Source: Gemmatimonadota bacterium
GTDB lineage: Bacteria; Latescibacterota; UBA2968; UBA8231
DNA length: 64,000 nt
Direction of reading: 5' to 3'
NCBI GenBank assembly: GCA_018673255.1
Contig: JABHDC010000174.1
Span: 25,711 to 89,710 of the forward strand
Positions within the stretch are counted from its first letter, which is position 1. Each line of letters opens with the position of its first letter. The notes below the pieces were generated by a model. That model was not told the DNA's origin and searched no databases. It worked only from the letters and a program-made list of their open reading frames with translations. A program made the translations under genes and the position numbers. Of the stretch, positions 15,875-24,525 are shown one piece after another.

Positions 15875-16837
15875 ATGGCGGGTGATCTGACCAGGATTCC
15901 TTTCGGCAGAACCGACCTGCAGGTCACCCGTCTCTGTCAGGGCACGGCGTTCCGCACGCTGGATCGCTCACAGGACGACGGCCGCGCCCTGGAGGTGCTG
16001 CAGCACTGCCTCGAAGCGGGTGTGCGATTCTTCGATTCGGCCAATGCCTATGGCTGGGGCGGATCCGAACGTCTGCTGGGACAGGCATTGCAGGGCGCCC
16101 CGGAGGATGTCGTCGTGTGCACGAAGGTCTCGCCCCGACGCGAAGACCGGCAGGACGTCGTCGTGCCCTTCACGGACTCGCTGTTGCGCGAATGTGTCGA
16201 TCGCAGCCGCCAGCGATTGCAGCGGGATGTCATCGATCTGTATCTCCTCCACCAGCCCGATGGCACAACGCCGGCCCAGACATTGTGTGCTCGTATGCAG
16301 AGGCTGATCGATGCGGGTGCGATCAGCTACTGGGGGGTGTCGAATCATCCACCAGAGATGGTGGAAGCCCTTCTGCAGGCTGCCGAGACAGCGGGGACCT
16401 CTCTCCCGGTGGGCGTGGAAGATTACCTGACCATCGGGGGAGGTGCGTTGACCGATGAGGGGAAATCACGAACGCGTTGGTATCGCGAATGCATGTTGCC
16501 TCTGCTGCGAGGGGCCGGACTGGGGCTGATCGCTTTCTCGCCCATGGACCGGGGCGATCTGGCGCCCGGCCGCCAGGTGGAGGCTGGCTCCCCTCTGGCT
16601 ACACTGTGCGAAGATCTGGACGCGGTTGCCGGCGAACTGGGTGTGACGCGATCACAGGTCTGTGTCGCCTGGGTACTGCATCAGGAGGGCGTGACGAGTG
16701 TGCTCGGTGGGGCGGAATCTCCTGAGCACGTGGACGAAATGATCGCCGGAACCCGATTGCACCTGCCTCAAAAGGCTTTGGAGTCACTGGAGCTGGCGTC
16801 GGATCGTTATGCCGATGCCATGGAGTCGACGGCCTGA
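15875..16837 (+). CDS. Aldo/keto reductase
   Basis: NADPH-dependent oxidoreductase of the AKR fold, 320 residues. The catalytic tetrad is visible: Asp and Tyr in FFDSANAYGWGGSE, Lys in VVCTKVSP, His in LYLLHQPDG. The C-terminal VTRSQVCVAWVLHQEGVTSVLGG region is the usual cofactor-binding segment. ATG 15875 is preceded by an excellent GAGGAGG site that overlaps the stop of the FliG/MotA-like gene upstream. Substrate unknown. Its coupling to that gene is odd and may be incidental. Confidence 0.9.
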   Translation: MAGDLTRIPFGRTDLQVTRLCQGTAFRTLDRSQDDGRALEVLQHCLEAGVRFFDSANAYGWGGSERLLGQALQGAPEDVVVCTKVSPRREDRQDVVVPFTDSLLRECVDRSRQRLQRDVIDLYLLHQPDGTTPAQTLCARMQRLIDAGAISYWGVSNHPPEMVEALLQAAETAGTSLPVGVEDYLTIGGGALTDEGKSRTRWYRECMLPLLRGAGLGLIAFSPMDRGDLAPGRQVEAGSPLATLCEDLDAVAGELGVTRSQVCVAWVLHQEGVTSVLGGAESPEHVDEMIAGTRLHLPQKALESLELASDRYADAMESTA

Positions 16838-16922
16838 GGGGTGGGTCCAGTAGTTGACCGCAGGGGTGAATCTGTGAGAGACTTGAAGTAGACGTTGTCG
16901 GGGAACTGCCAAGGAGTTGACG

Positions 16923-17372
16923 ATGAAGGGAATCTGCCGGATCTATCTGGCCGGATTTGGGTTCTGGCTCGTCGTTCTCGCAGGATGCGCTAATACCTGC
17001 CCGTCCTCACGGGTGCGATCGTTCGACGCTGAAGGCCCGCACCGTTTCCACCGACCGGTGACACTACAGGTGGGCTGGCAATCCTATCGCGATCAGGATG
17101 TGTCGCTTGAAAGCGACAGCACCGTCGGTGTCTTCAACAGCACCGGTGCTGTACTCGACAGCGTCGCCACCGGCGTCATCCCCGTGCTGGTCCTGCACTA
17201 TCTCGATGACGCATCGCGCATCACTCTGCCCATGGGTATCGACGATGCCCTGTTGGGACGCCTGATCAAGAGCACGGCGATGACAGAGATGCCCGTCAAG
17301 GAGCCACTGGTGCGGTATCTGGAACGGGCGGATTGCGCCCACTGTCATCCCGCCGCGATTCCGCTGGAGTAG
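16923..17372 (+). CDS. Lipoprotein with C-terminal CxxCH motif
   Basis: A 149-residue secreted lipoprotein. The N-terminus MKGICRIYLAGFGFWLVVLA is a signal peptide followed by the lipobox LAGC (Cys at about residue 22). The body is mostly beta-type sequence with no family I recognise. Near the end, ADCAHCHPAA has CxxCH, the covalent haem c attachment motif, but with no obvious cytochrome domain around it. Start ATG 16923 has AAGGAG (16911-16916) upstream; a TTG two codons earlier is in frame but badly placed. It lies between the aldo/keto reductase and cupin genes and may be its own unit. Confidence 0.7.
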   Translation: MKGICRIYLAGFGFWLVVLAGCANTCPSSRVRSFDAEGPHRFHRPVTLQVGWQSYRDQDVSLESDSTVGVFNSTGAVLDSVATGVIPVLVLHYLDDASRITLPMGIDDALLGRLIKSTAMTEMPVKEPLVRYLERADCAHCHPAAIPLE

Positions 17373-17451
17373 GGTGCCGCGACCTGATGGCTTGACCCCT
17401 TACTGCTGTGTCGTGTCATTTTGAACGAGCATCACTCAGAAAGGGAGTTCC

Positions 17452-17811
17452 ATGACCGTGCGCCACCAGAGCGATGTGCCTCTTGAATCGGTACCGGGAG
17501 GCACGTCCACGTCCCGACAGGTCCTGCTCGACAGCGACCTGATGCCAAATTTTGCCGTGCGTCGCTTCGTGATGGAGCCGGGGGGTGGCATGCCGCTGCA
17601 CACGAACAGTGTCGAACACGGCCAGTACATCCTGCGCGGACGTGCCAGCGTGAGGATTGGTGACGAGACGGTGGACGTTGCGGCGGGCGACTCGGTCTTC
17701 ATTCCCGCAGATGTGCCGCATTCCTACGATGCGCAGGGCGACGAACCATTCGAATTCATCTGCATTGTTCCCAATGGCCCCGACGAGATTCACGTCGTCG
17801 ACGGCAAATGA
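17452..17811 (+). CDS. Single-domain cupin protein
   Basis: A 119-residue small beta-barrel with the two cupin motifs. Motif 1 is GGGMPLHTNSVEHGQYILRG, with metal-type residues H, E and H in the usual places. Motif 2 is AAGDSVFIPADVPHSYDAQG. AAAGGGAG stands just before the ATG at 17452. Such proteins bind a metal and act as small dioxygenases, isomerases or ligand sensors; which one cannot be read. First gene of a likely operon running to 26806, followed by an RraA-like gene after 45 bases. Confidence 0.85.
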   Translation: MTVRHQSDVPLESVPGGTSTSRQVLLDSDLMPNFAVRRFVMEPGGGMPLHTNSVEHGQYILRGRASVRIGDETVDVAAGDSVFIPADVPHSYDAQGDEPFEFICIVPNGPDEIHVVDGK

Positions 17812-17856
17812 ATGCGCCAACCCAGGCGATCTACCCGACGATGAAGAGGTGATGAC

Positions 17857-18669
17857 ATGGCACAGGCCCGTGACTTGGATCGCGAGCGTGAGTTGCTCGA
17901 GGAGATCCGTCAGTTCGATACCCCGTCGGTGACCAATGTGGTGGCCACCTATCCACAGCATCCGCTGTGCCTGGGGCTCTACAATCCACTGACAGAAGAC
18001 TGGTATACTGATCACACGCTGCGATGCATGTATCCGGAGTTGGGGGCACTGGCCGGATATGCGGTGACGGCAGTCTATGGTCCGAAGGATCCTTCCTTCG
18101 GTCGCCTGGACAACATGGATGTCTACGATGCCCTCGATGCGTCGCCGAAACCGACGATCCTTTGTTTTCAGCAGAAGTTCCCGCCAGAGCTGGCGGGCAA
18201 GATCGGCCTGTCAGGAGGCAACATGACGACGGCCATGAAGGCGTTGGGGTGTCTGGGGGCCGTCTCCAATGGCCCGTCGCGCGATATCGACGAGATCCGT
18301 CCGATGAAGTTTCAGTATCTGCTCAGCGGTGTGTCGCCGGGACACGGTGGCCAGGATGTCTATGCCGTCAATACTCCTGTGCACATTGCCGGGATGGATG
18401 TGGCGCCGGGTGAGATCGTGCACATGGATGAGAATGGGGCTTGTAAGTTCCCCGCCGAACATCTCGAGGCCGTCGTGTCGAATCTGCACGAGATGCGCGA
18501 CGAAGAAGAGACCCGTATGGCGCGATTGAGTAAAGCCACATCGGCCGCCGAGGTCCGGGCGATCTTTTCGGGCCAACCGTATGGTGGAAAGAAGGACGAG
18601 ACAGAGGAGAAGAAGGCTGAGAAGAAGGCCCGGAAGAAAGCAGCGAAGAAGGCGAAGAAGGGCGATTGA
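17857..18669 (+). CDS. RraA-like / HMG-aldolase family protein
   Basis: RraA/demethylmenaquinone-methyltransferase-like fold, 270 residues. The N-terminus FDTPSVTNVVATYP and the block GNMTTAMKALGCLGAVSNGP followed by SRDIDEI match the family, in which the Arg-Asp pair takes part in metal binding in 4-hydroxy-4-methyl-2-oxoglutarate aldolases. The usual DG before this pair is NG here. APGEIVHMDENGACKFP is the typical end of the fold. A lysine-rich tail of about 25 residues (KKAEKKARKKAAKKAKKGD) follows, unusual for the family. ATG 17857 is preceded by GAAGAGGTG. The stop overlaps the next ATG by one base. Likely an aldolase/decarboxylase of a keto acid. Confidence 0.82.
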   Translation: MAQARDLDRERELLEEIRQFDTPSVTNVVATYPQHPLCLGLYNPLTEDWYTDHTLRCMYPELGALAGYAVTAVYGPKDPSFGRLDNMDVYDALDASPKPTILCFQQKFPPELAGKIGLSGGNMTTAMKALGCLGAVSNGPSRDIDEIRPMKFQYLLSGVSPGHGGQDVYAVNTPVHIAGMDVAPGEIVHMDENGACKFPAEHLEAVVSNLHEMRDEEETRMARLSKATSAAEVRAIFSGQPYGGKKDETEEKKAEKKARKKAAKKAKKGD

Positions 18670-21026
18670 TGGTGCGTCGCAATATCATCTCGCGGATCTG
18701 GCGGTCCGGTTTCATTCCGCTGGCCCTCATGCTCTGGCAGACAGCAATGGCGCCCGTCACGGTGTGGGCACAGGACGAACTTGACGCGCTGTTGGCGACG
18801 GGACTCGAAGACCTGATGCAGATTCAGGTCATCACGCCGGGCCGGCAACGGCAGACGATTGCACAGGCGCCCGCCAATATCACGGCCATCACGGCCGAGA
18901 TGATCGAGCGCCGTGGATATCGCACCCTTGAGGAGGTTCTCAAGGACGTTCCCGGTTTCGAGTTCACAACATCCCAGCCATCGGGTGAGTACCCGACACA
19001 CTTCATCTTTCGTGGCATCTCCGATCTGGGCCAGACGAAAACCCTCATCATGGTGGATGGCATCGTGCAGAACGATGTCTCCAATGGCTGGGCACGAGGG
19101 CTTGGATTCGATCTGACCCTGAGCGATGTGGAGATGATCGAGATCGTCAGCGGTCCCGGTTCGGCCCTCTATGGCGCCAATGCCTACGCCGGTCTCATCA
19201 ATATCATCACCCGAAGTCTGGACGATGCGCCCGTCGGCTGGCAGGTCGATGGCCGGGTTCAGGGCGGGCAGGACGCTACGATTGCGCCGGAGATCGTCGC
19301 CACCTACCGCACCGAACAGGATCTGCGTCTGCGTCTGGCGGCTCGATGGTATCGGTCAGATGGCGATGGCGGCCTCGGCCGGCCCGACCCGGGCAGCTAC
19401 TTCACCGGGAATCTTGAACCGGACACCGTGCTGACGACCGAATACGGCAACATTGCCAACGAGCGGACGGGCTCGGGGACACGTTCGATTGCCGACGGAT
19501 TCGCCACGGACATCGATGACGTCTACCTGCGGGCCCGGGCAGAGAAGGGCGACTTCACCTTCGATGCGACCTTCTATGACAAGACAGAAGGACTCGGCAG
19601 CGAAGTTGTCGGTTATGAGTACTTCGCCAATACGCCACGTATCGACTACCGCATCCATCACCGCGGTTACAGTGCCGTCGCGGGTTACACCACAGACGTG
19701 ACCGACAGTCTGTCGTCACGCACGCGATTCTACTTTCGCAGCAATCAGATTCTGCCCGAGACCGGCTTCGTCTACACCTACAAGTATCAGAGTGTCGATA
19801 ATGGCACGGACCCAGCCGTGGATGACAAGCCCAAGGGGTATCACGGCGAGGGGTATATCGCAGGAGTCGACCAACAACTGAATCTGGCGATCAGCGATCG
19901 CCAGGATCTGGTCGTTGGATTCCAGCTGGAGCAGGAGATCAAGCAGTATTTCGGCATCTCTCTCGGCGCGAAGCAGGATCAAGCCAGTACGATCATTGCC
20001 TCGGCCTACACCAGTGAAGCGTCACGCGTGCAGCCCATGTTCTTCTCGAAGAATGCGGCGATCTACGTGCAGGATCAGGTGCGAATCGACGAGAGTCTGA
20101 TCTTCACCGGTGGCCTGCGCTACGACGCGGATGACGAATACGGTCATGTCCTCAATCCGCGGGCATCATTGGTCCGATCGCCGGAGCATGGCATCGGCTT
20201 CAAACTGCTCTACGGTCAGGCCTTCAAGTCGGCGACGGTCTTCGAGCAGTTCGACGAATTTCGCGGCAATGAACAGCTTGACCCGGAGAAGATCGTCACC
20301 GGTGAATTGGAACTGAACTACCGATTCAGAAATGCCATCGCCAGAGCGGGATTCTTCTACAGCCGACTGACGGATCTCATCGCGGTGGCGCCGAATCCGG
20401 ATACGACGAGGGTCCCCATTGGCCCCAACAGTGAGTTCCTGGACTACTATCAGAATGTCGGCGCCGCCAGCATTCAGGGATTCTCGGTGAGTACCGATTT
20501 CCACCTGCGAGACCAATGGCGTGGCTTCGGGCATTACATGTTCACAGCGGGCGAAGACCTGGACCCCCTCAACGGCACGGCACGTCACAAGGCGACGGTC
20601 GGGCTGGATGCGATGCTGTGGCAGGACCGGATCGGTGTCGACCTGCGCGCCAACTGGCGCGGGAAGGTCAAGGCGCCGTCATCCAATCTCTACTTCCAGC
20701 CAAAGACGGCCCAGCGGCTCGCACAGATCGGCTATGACTACGTCACCGAGAACGATCCGGATGGATACATGGATGGGGAATTTCTCCTTCATCTGACGCT
20801 GACGGGGCGTCGACTGATGGGCAATGATCGTCTCGTGCCGCAATTGATCATCCGCAATCTGCTGGACACCGCTTACAGTGGCATCGGACGGCAGTCGGGA
20901 TCCGGTGTGCGACCTGTCGGCGCGTTGCAGCCCGCCGTGCAGAATCCCTCCGGGTTCATTCCGCCATACCACCCACAGCCCGGTCGTGAGTGGTTCCTCA
21001 ATCTGCGTTACCTCTTCGGCTCATGA
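18669..21026 (+). CDS. TonB-dependent outer-membrane receptor
   Basis: Outer-membrane beta-barrel receptor of 785 residues. Signal peptide at 1-34, ending TVWAQ. Plug domain from LEDLMQIQVITPGR through NITAITAEMIERRGYRTLEE, LIMVDGIVQND and GPGSALYGANAYAGLINIIT. The C-terminal barrel ends in aromatic-rich strands (WFLNLRYLFGS). There is no CarboxypepD_reg domain, unlike the receptor at 27778. It is followed by yfiR-like and hybrid histidine kinase genes with overlapping stops and starts, a known arrangement in which receptor, periplasmic YfiR and kinase are encoded together. Ligand unknown. Confidence 0.92.
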   Translation: MVRRNIISRIWRSGFIPLALMLWQTAMAPVTVWAQDELDALLATGLEDLMQIQVITPGRQRQTIAQAPANITAITAEMIERRGYRTLEEVLKDVPGFEFTTSQPSGEYPTHFIFRGISDLGQTKTLIMVDGIVQNDVSNGWARGLGFDLTLSDVEMIEIVSGPGSALYGANAYAGLINIITRSLDDAPVGWQVDGRVQGGQDATIAPEIVATYRTEQDLRLRLAARWYRSDGDGGLGRPDPGSYFTGNLEPDTVLTTEYGNIANERTGSGTRSIADGFATDIDDVYLRARAEKGDFTFDATFYDKTEGLGSEVVGYEYFANTPRIDYRIHHRGYSAVAGYTTDVTDSLSSRTRFYFRSNQILPETGFVYTYKYQSVDNGTDPAVDDKPKGYHGEGYIAGVDQQLNLAISDRQDLVVGFQLEQEIKQYFGISLGAKQDQASTIIASAYTSEASRVQPMFFSKNAAIYVQDQVRIDESLIFTGGLRYDADDEYGHVLNPRASLVRSPEHGIGFKLLYGQAFKSATVFEQFDEFRGNEQLDPEKIVTGELELNYRFRNAIARAGFFYSRLTDLIAVAPNPDTTRVPIGPNSEFLDYYQNVGAASIQGFSVSTDFHLRDQWRGFGHYMFTAGEDLDPLNGTARHKATVGLDAMLWQDRIGVDLRANWRGKVKAPSSNLYFQPKTAQRLAQIGYDYVTENDPDGYMDGEFLLHLTLTGRRLMGNDRLVPQLIIRNLLDTAYSGIGRQSGSGVRPVGALQPAVQNPSGFIPPYHPQPGREWFLNLRYLFGS

Positions 21027-21559
21027 TCCTGCGTTCGTTACTCGTGGTGTCGCTGCTGGCGACGGGTCTCATGGCGCAGGCACCGGGCGCTGAGGATGAG
21101 ACCGAGCGACTGGCCCGCTTCAAGGCCGTCTTTGTCGTCAATTTCGCGGAGTACGTCTCCTGGTCCGCCGAAGACTCCACTGGTGAATTTGTCATTGGCA
21201 TTCTCGGGTCGTCTCCGATTGCGCCCCACCTGATCCAGGTTGCCCAGAAGCGGCTGATGGCCGACCGTCCGATTCGTGTGCAGATCCTGCCTGATGCGAG
21301 TCCAGCGCAGATCGACTCGGTGCATGTGCTGGTGTTGGGTGACGAGACCGGTATCACCATTGAGAAGCTGGGTGAGCGCCTTCAGGATCGTGCCGTGTTG
21401 ACCATCACGGATGCCCCTGGTGCGGCGAAGCGTGGCAGCTGCATCAATTTCATCCTCGTTGATGGCCGCCTGAAATTCGAAGTCAATCCAAAGGCCGTTC
21501 GCGCCACGGGATTGAAGATGAGTTCCCATCTTCTCCGGCTGGCGACACTGGTGGAGTGA
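21023..21559 (+). CDS. YfiR family (DUF4154) periplasmic protein
   Basis: A 178-residue secreted protein. Signal peptide MILRSLLVVSLLATGLMAQA, then the DUF4154/YfiR pattern: RFKAVFVVNFAEYVSW, FVIGILGSSPIAPHL, and near the end GSCINFILVDGRLKFEVNP followed by ATGLKMSSHLLRLA. In Pseudomonas YfiR represses a diguanylate cyclase from the periplasm (family knowledge). Here the adjacent membrane protein is a histidine kinase, so YfiR probably tunes the kinase. The ATG at 21023 overlaps the receptor stop (ATGA), and the stop overlaps the kinase ATG by one base. Confidence 0.87.
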   Translation: MILRSLLVVSLLATGLMAQAPGAEDETERLARFKAVFVVNFAEYVSWSAEDSTGEFVIGILGSSPIAPHLIQVAQKRLMADRPIRVQILPDASPAQIDSVHVLVLGDETGITIEKLGERLQDRAVLTITDAPGAAKRGSCINFILVDGRLKFEVNPKAVRATGLKMSSHLLRLATLVE

Positions 21560-23808
21560 TGGAAAAACGCAACTCGATCAAGCGAAAACTTGTCTCGATT
21601 CAGTTTCTGACGGCAGGTACTGTTCTGCTTCTCGCCTGCGCCATTTTCCTCTTCAAGGAATACCGCGAGACTCGGGCTTCGACTGTCCGGCAACTGACCT
21701 CGGCGGCTCAGCTGGTGGGGCAGAATGCCGAGGCGGCGTTGCGCTTTTTCGATGCTGAGGCAGCAGGCCAGGTGTTGACCAGCCTGCAGGTTGAGGAGTC
21801 GATTCTGCACGCCTGCATCTACGATGGATCCGGTGAGATCTTCGCTTCCTATGCCCGCGATGGTGGCCCCTTCGACTATCCCCCCGCTCGCATAGATGGG
21901 CACCGGTTCGAGGAGGGTTTCCTTCATCTCAACTACTCGATCCGACAACGTGACGACCTGACAGGTACGGTCTATCTGCGGGCCGACATGAGCGTTCTGG
22001 ACGAGCGGCTCGTCGAGATGGTGTTGTATGCGCTGCTCGTGCTGGGTTTTGGTGGATTGCTGTCGGTGTTGTTGTCCATGTATCTGCAGCGGCTGATCTC
22101 CGATCCGATGATTCGCCTGACCCAGGCGGCGACGAATGTGACGCACACGGGTCAATACTCTCAGCGCGTCGAGCGTGAGAGTGACGACGAGATTGGTGAT
22201 CTCTGCGACGGCTTCAACGACATGCTCCATCAGATCGAGCATCGAGACGGCGAATTGCGGCAGGCGCAGGAAGTGTTGGAAGGGCGGGTCGAAGAACGCA
22301 CGACGGAACTGTCCCAGAGCAACGCCGCTCTGCAGGCAGAGATTCACGACCACGAGCGAGCCCGCGAGTTGATCGAGAACATCAACGAGCAACTGGTCGA
22401 CGCGCGTGATGAAGCACTGGGGGCCAGCCGGGCCAAGAGTACCTTTCTCACCAATATGAGTCACGAGATTCGCACGCCGATGAATGCGATTCTCGGTTAT
22501 GCGCAGATCCTGCGGGATGCGGCGCAGCTGGATGACCGACAGCGTCAGGCGGTTCGGACGATCGAGCGTTCCGGTGATCACCTGCTGGCCTTGATCAATG
22601 ATATCCTCGACATCTCGAAAATCGAAGCCGGTCGGCTGTCGCTCACGCCGCAGGATTTCGATCTGCAGGTCCTCGTCGAGACCCTGTCCGCGATGTTTGA
22701 GATTCGATGCCAGGACAAGGGACTGGAGTGGTCTGTGGAGGCCACCTTCGATCGCACGGCGGTTCACGGCGATGCCAACAAGCTGCGGCAGGTGCTCATC
22801 AATCTGCTTGGCAATGCGGCGAAGTTCACCGAGAAGGGGCAGATCCTCCTGCGCGTTCAGCAGGTCGCGGGTGATGTCTATCATTTCGAAGTTGTCGACA
22901 CGGGTCCGGGAATCGACGCGGATCGTCAGAAGGCGATCTTTGAGCCCTTCGACCAGGGTGTCCTGGGCGACCTGGCCGGTGGCACCGGGCTGGGCCTGAC
23001 CATTGCCCGGCAACATGTCGAGTTGATGGAGGGGGAGTTGAAGGTCGAGTCCACTCCCGGTCAGGGGACGTGCTTCTCCTTCGATCTGCATCTGGCGGGG
23101 CCGACCGGCGTCGAGGCGCCTGCCAGCGACGAGCAGTGGAGCCGTGTCGTGCGCCTGGCGCCCGACGTGCGGGTACGGGCGCTCATCGTGGATGACGTCA
23201 CCGAGAATCGCGAAGTCCTGGCCTCGATGGTGGAAAGCATCGGCGTGACCACCGTGCAGGCAGATGGTGGTGAGCAGGCGCTGAGGGCGATCGAATTGGA
23301 ATCCTTCGACATCATTTTTCTCGATATCCGCATGCCAGGGATGGATGGATCGCAGGTTCGCCGCGCCGTGGTGGATCGACTCGGTGATAAGGCGCCGAAG
23401 ATCGCCGCCGTCACCGCATCAGCTCTGGCGCATCAACGAGATCGATTGCTCAGCGAGGGATTCGACAGCTTCGTCGACAAACCCTTCCGCCGTGAGCGTA
23501 TCTACGGATGTCTGAACGAGTTGCTCGGTGCCGAATTCGAGTTCGCCGAGTCGGAAGGGGTGCCGACAGCGGACGCGGCGCCCGGGTTGAGTTCGCTGAC
23601 GGCCGTTGCCAGTGTGTTGCCGGATGCCCTGTTTGAGGGCTTGCAGGACGCCGTTCAGGTTGGCGATGTTGATGCGATCCGGGAAATCCTGGACGAGATT
23701 GCAGCGATGGGTGGTGATGCAGCGACACTCGCCGCACTGCTGCACAGGATGGCTCAGGACTACGATATACCTGGCATCTCTGTTTGGCTCGAGAGTGTCG
23801 AGCGTTGA
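21559..23808 (+). CDS. Hybrid sensor histidine kinase / response regulator
   Basis: A 749-residue membrane kinase. Two membrane spans (about 15-33 and 156-176) flank a small CHASE8-like periplasmic domain. Then come HAMP (about 178-230), a coiled coil, a HisKA domain with phospho-acceptor MSHEIRTPMN (His302), and an HATPase domain with NLLGNAAKFTEKG, DTGPGI and GGTGLGL. A receiver domain follows (LIVDDVTENREVLA, acceptor Asp in FLDIRMPG). A C-terminal helical piece of about 70 residues may be a phosphotransfer-like domain but lacks a clear HPt histidine motif. No separate DNA-binding regulator is next to it. One-base overlap with yfiR. Confidence 0.92.
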   Translation: MEKRNSIKRKLVSIQFLTAGTVLLLACAIFLFKEYRETRASTVRQLTSAAQLVGQNAEAALRFFDAEAAGQVLTSLQVEESILHACIYDGSGEIFASYARDGGPFDYPPARIDGHRFEEGFLHLNYSIRQRDDLTGTVYLRADMSVLDERLVEMVLYALLVLGFGGLLSVLLSMYLQRLISDPMIRLTQAATNVTHTGQYSQRVERESDDEIGDLCDGFNDMLHQIEHRDGELRQAQEVLEGRVEERTTELSQSNAALQAEIHDHERARELIENINEQLVDARDEALGASRAKSTFLTNMSHEIRTPMNAILGYAQILRDAAQLDDRQRQAVRTIERSGDHLLALINDILDISKIEAGRLSLTPQDFDLQVLVETLSAMFEIRCQDKGLEWSVEATFDRTAVHGDANKLRQVLINLLGNAAKFTEKGQILLRVQQVAGDVYHFEVVDTGPGIDADRQKAIFEPFDQGVLGDLAGGTGLGLTIARQHVELMEGELKVESTPGQGTCFSFDLHLAGPTGVEAPASDEQWSRVVRLAPDVRVRALIVDDVTENREVLASMVESIGVTTVQADGGEQALRAIELESFDIIFLDIRMPGMDGSQVRRAVVDRLGDKAPKIAAVTASALAHQRDRLLSEGFDSFVDKPFRRERIYGCLNELLGAEFEFAESEGVPTADAAPGLSSLTAVASVLPDALFEGLQDAVQVGDVDAIREILDEIAAMGGDAATLAALLHRMAQDYDIPGISVWLESVER

Positions 23809-23824
23809 CCGATCCGAAAGACAG

Positions 23825-24517
23825 ATGACAACACCCTATCCCCTGGCTTACGCACGCGATCTCGGCAAGCGATTCTATCGGCACTCGCTGATGCGCCGGC
23901 CGACGAAAGATCGCGTTCTCCACGACTACCGATGTGTCTACATCCATGTGCCCAAGACCGGGGGGAATTCGGTCACCGTCGCGCTGAACCAGTTGCCACG
24001 GGAAGAGACTCATCCACTCTATCCGCAGTTGACGACGAAACACGCCAAAGCCTGGCAGGTCCGTGAAGCGATGGGCGAAGAGAAGTGGGACCAGTATTTC
24101 TCCTTCGCCTTCGTCCGTAATCCCTGGGATCTGATGGTGTCGAGTTACAACTGGTGGCTGCAGAAGGCGATCAAGTGGCGCAAATTCGATGCAGATGTGG
24201 CTGCGATCGGCGAGATGGGGGACTTCAATGCCTTCATGTTGTCCCACTATGGTCGCACGATGATCAATCGGCGCGAAGGCTCGCTCTACGACTGGATCTC
24301 ACAGGACGGAGAGGTCATCGTCGACTACGTCGGCCGACTTGAGACGATGGCCGACGACTGGAAAGAAATCTGCCAGCGTGTCGGCGCTGATATGGAACTG
24401 ACGCACCTGAATCGAACCGAGCGTCAGGACTACCGTACGTACTACACGGATGAGACGCGCCAGTTGGTAGCTGAGCGCTTCCATCGCATCATCAAGCTCT
24501 ACGACTACGAATTCTAG
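23825..24517 (+). CDS. Sulfotransferase family 2 protein
   Basis: Carbohydrate-type sulfotransferase of 230 residues. The 5'-phosphosulfate loop is YIHVPKTGGNSVTVAL and the 3'-phosphate motif is FAFVRNPWDLMVSSYNWW, together the PAPS-binding signature. The end WKEICQRVGADMELTHLNRT and LVAERFHRIIKLYDYEF is typical of the family. It transfers sulfate from PAPS to a sugar or glycan hydroxyl. Start ATG at 23825, 16 bases after the kinase stop; the frame is open further upstream but only inside the kinase gene. A sulfatase gene follows after 8 bases. No signal peptide. Confidence 0.85.
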   Translation: MTTPYPLAYARDLGKRFYRHSLMRRPTKDRVLHDYRCVYIHVPKTGGNSVTVALNQLPREETHPLYPQLTTKHAKAWQVREAMGEEKWDQYFSFAFVRNPWDLMVSSYNWWLQKAIKWRKFDADVAAIGEMGDFNAFMLSHYGRTMINRREGSLYDWISQDGEVIVDYVGRLETMADDWKEICQRVGADMELTHLNRTERQDYRTYYTDETRQLVAERFHRIIKLYDYEF

Positions 24518-24525
24518 GAGCACCC

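Noticed and set aside
21382..23091. Minus-strand open frame of 569 codons
   Set aside because: Exactly antisense to the hybrid histidine kinase, whose motifs are unmistakable; an effect of high GC.
23061..23414. Separate small gene opposite the receiver domain
   Set aside because: Antisense to conserved receiver motifs; no ribosome site.
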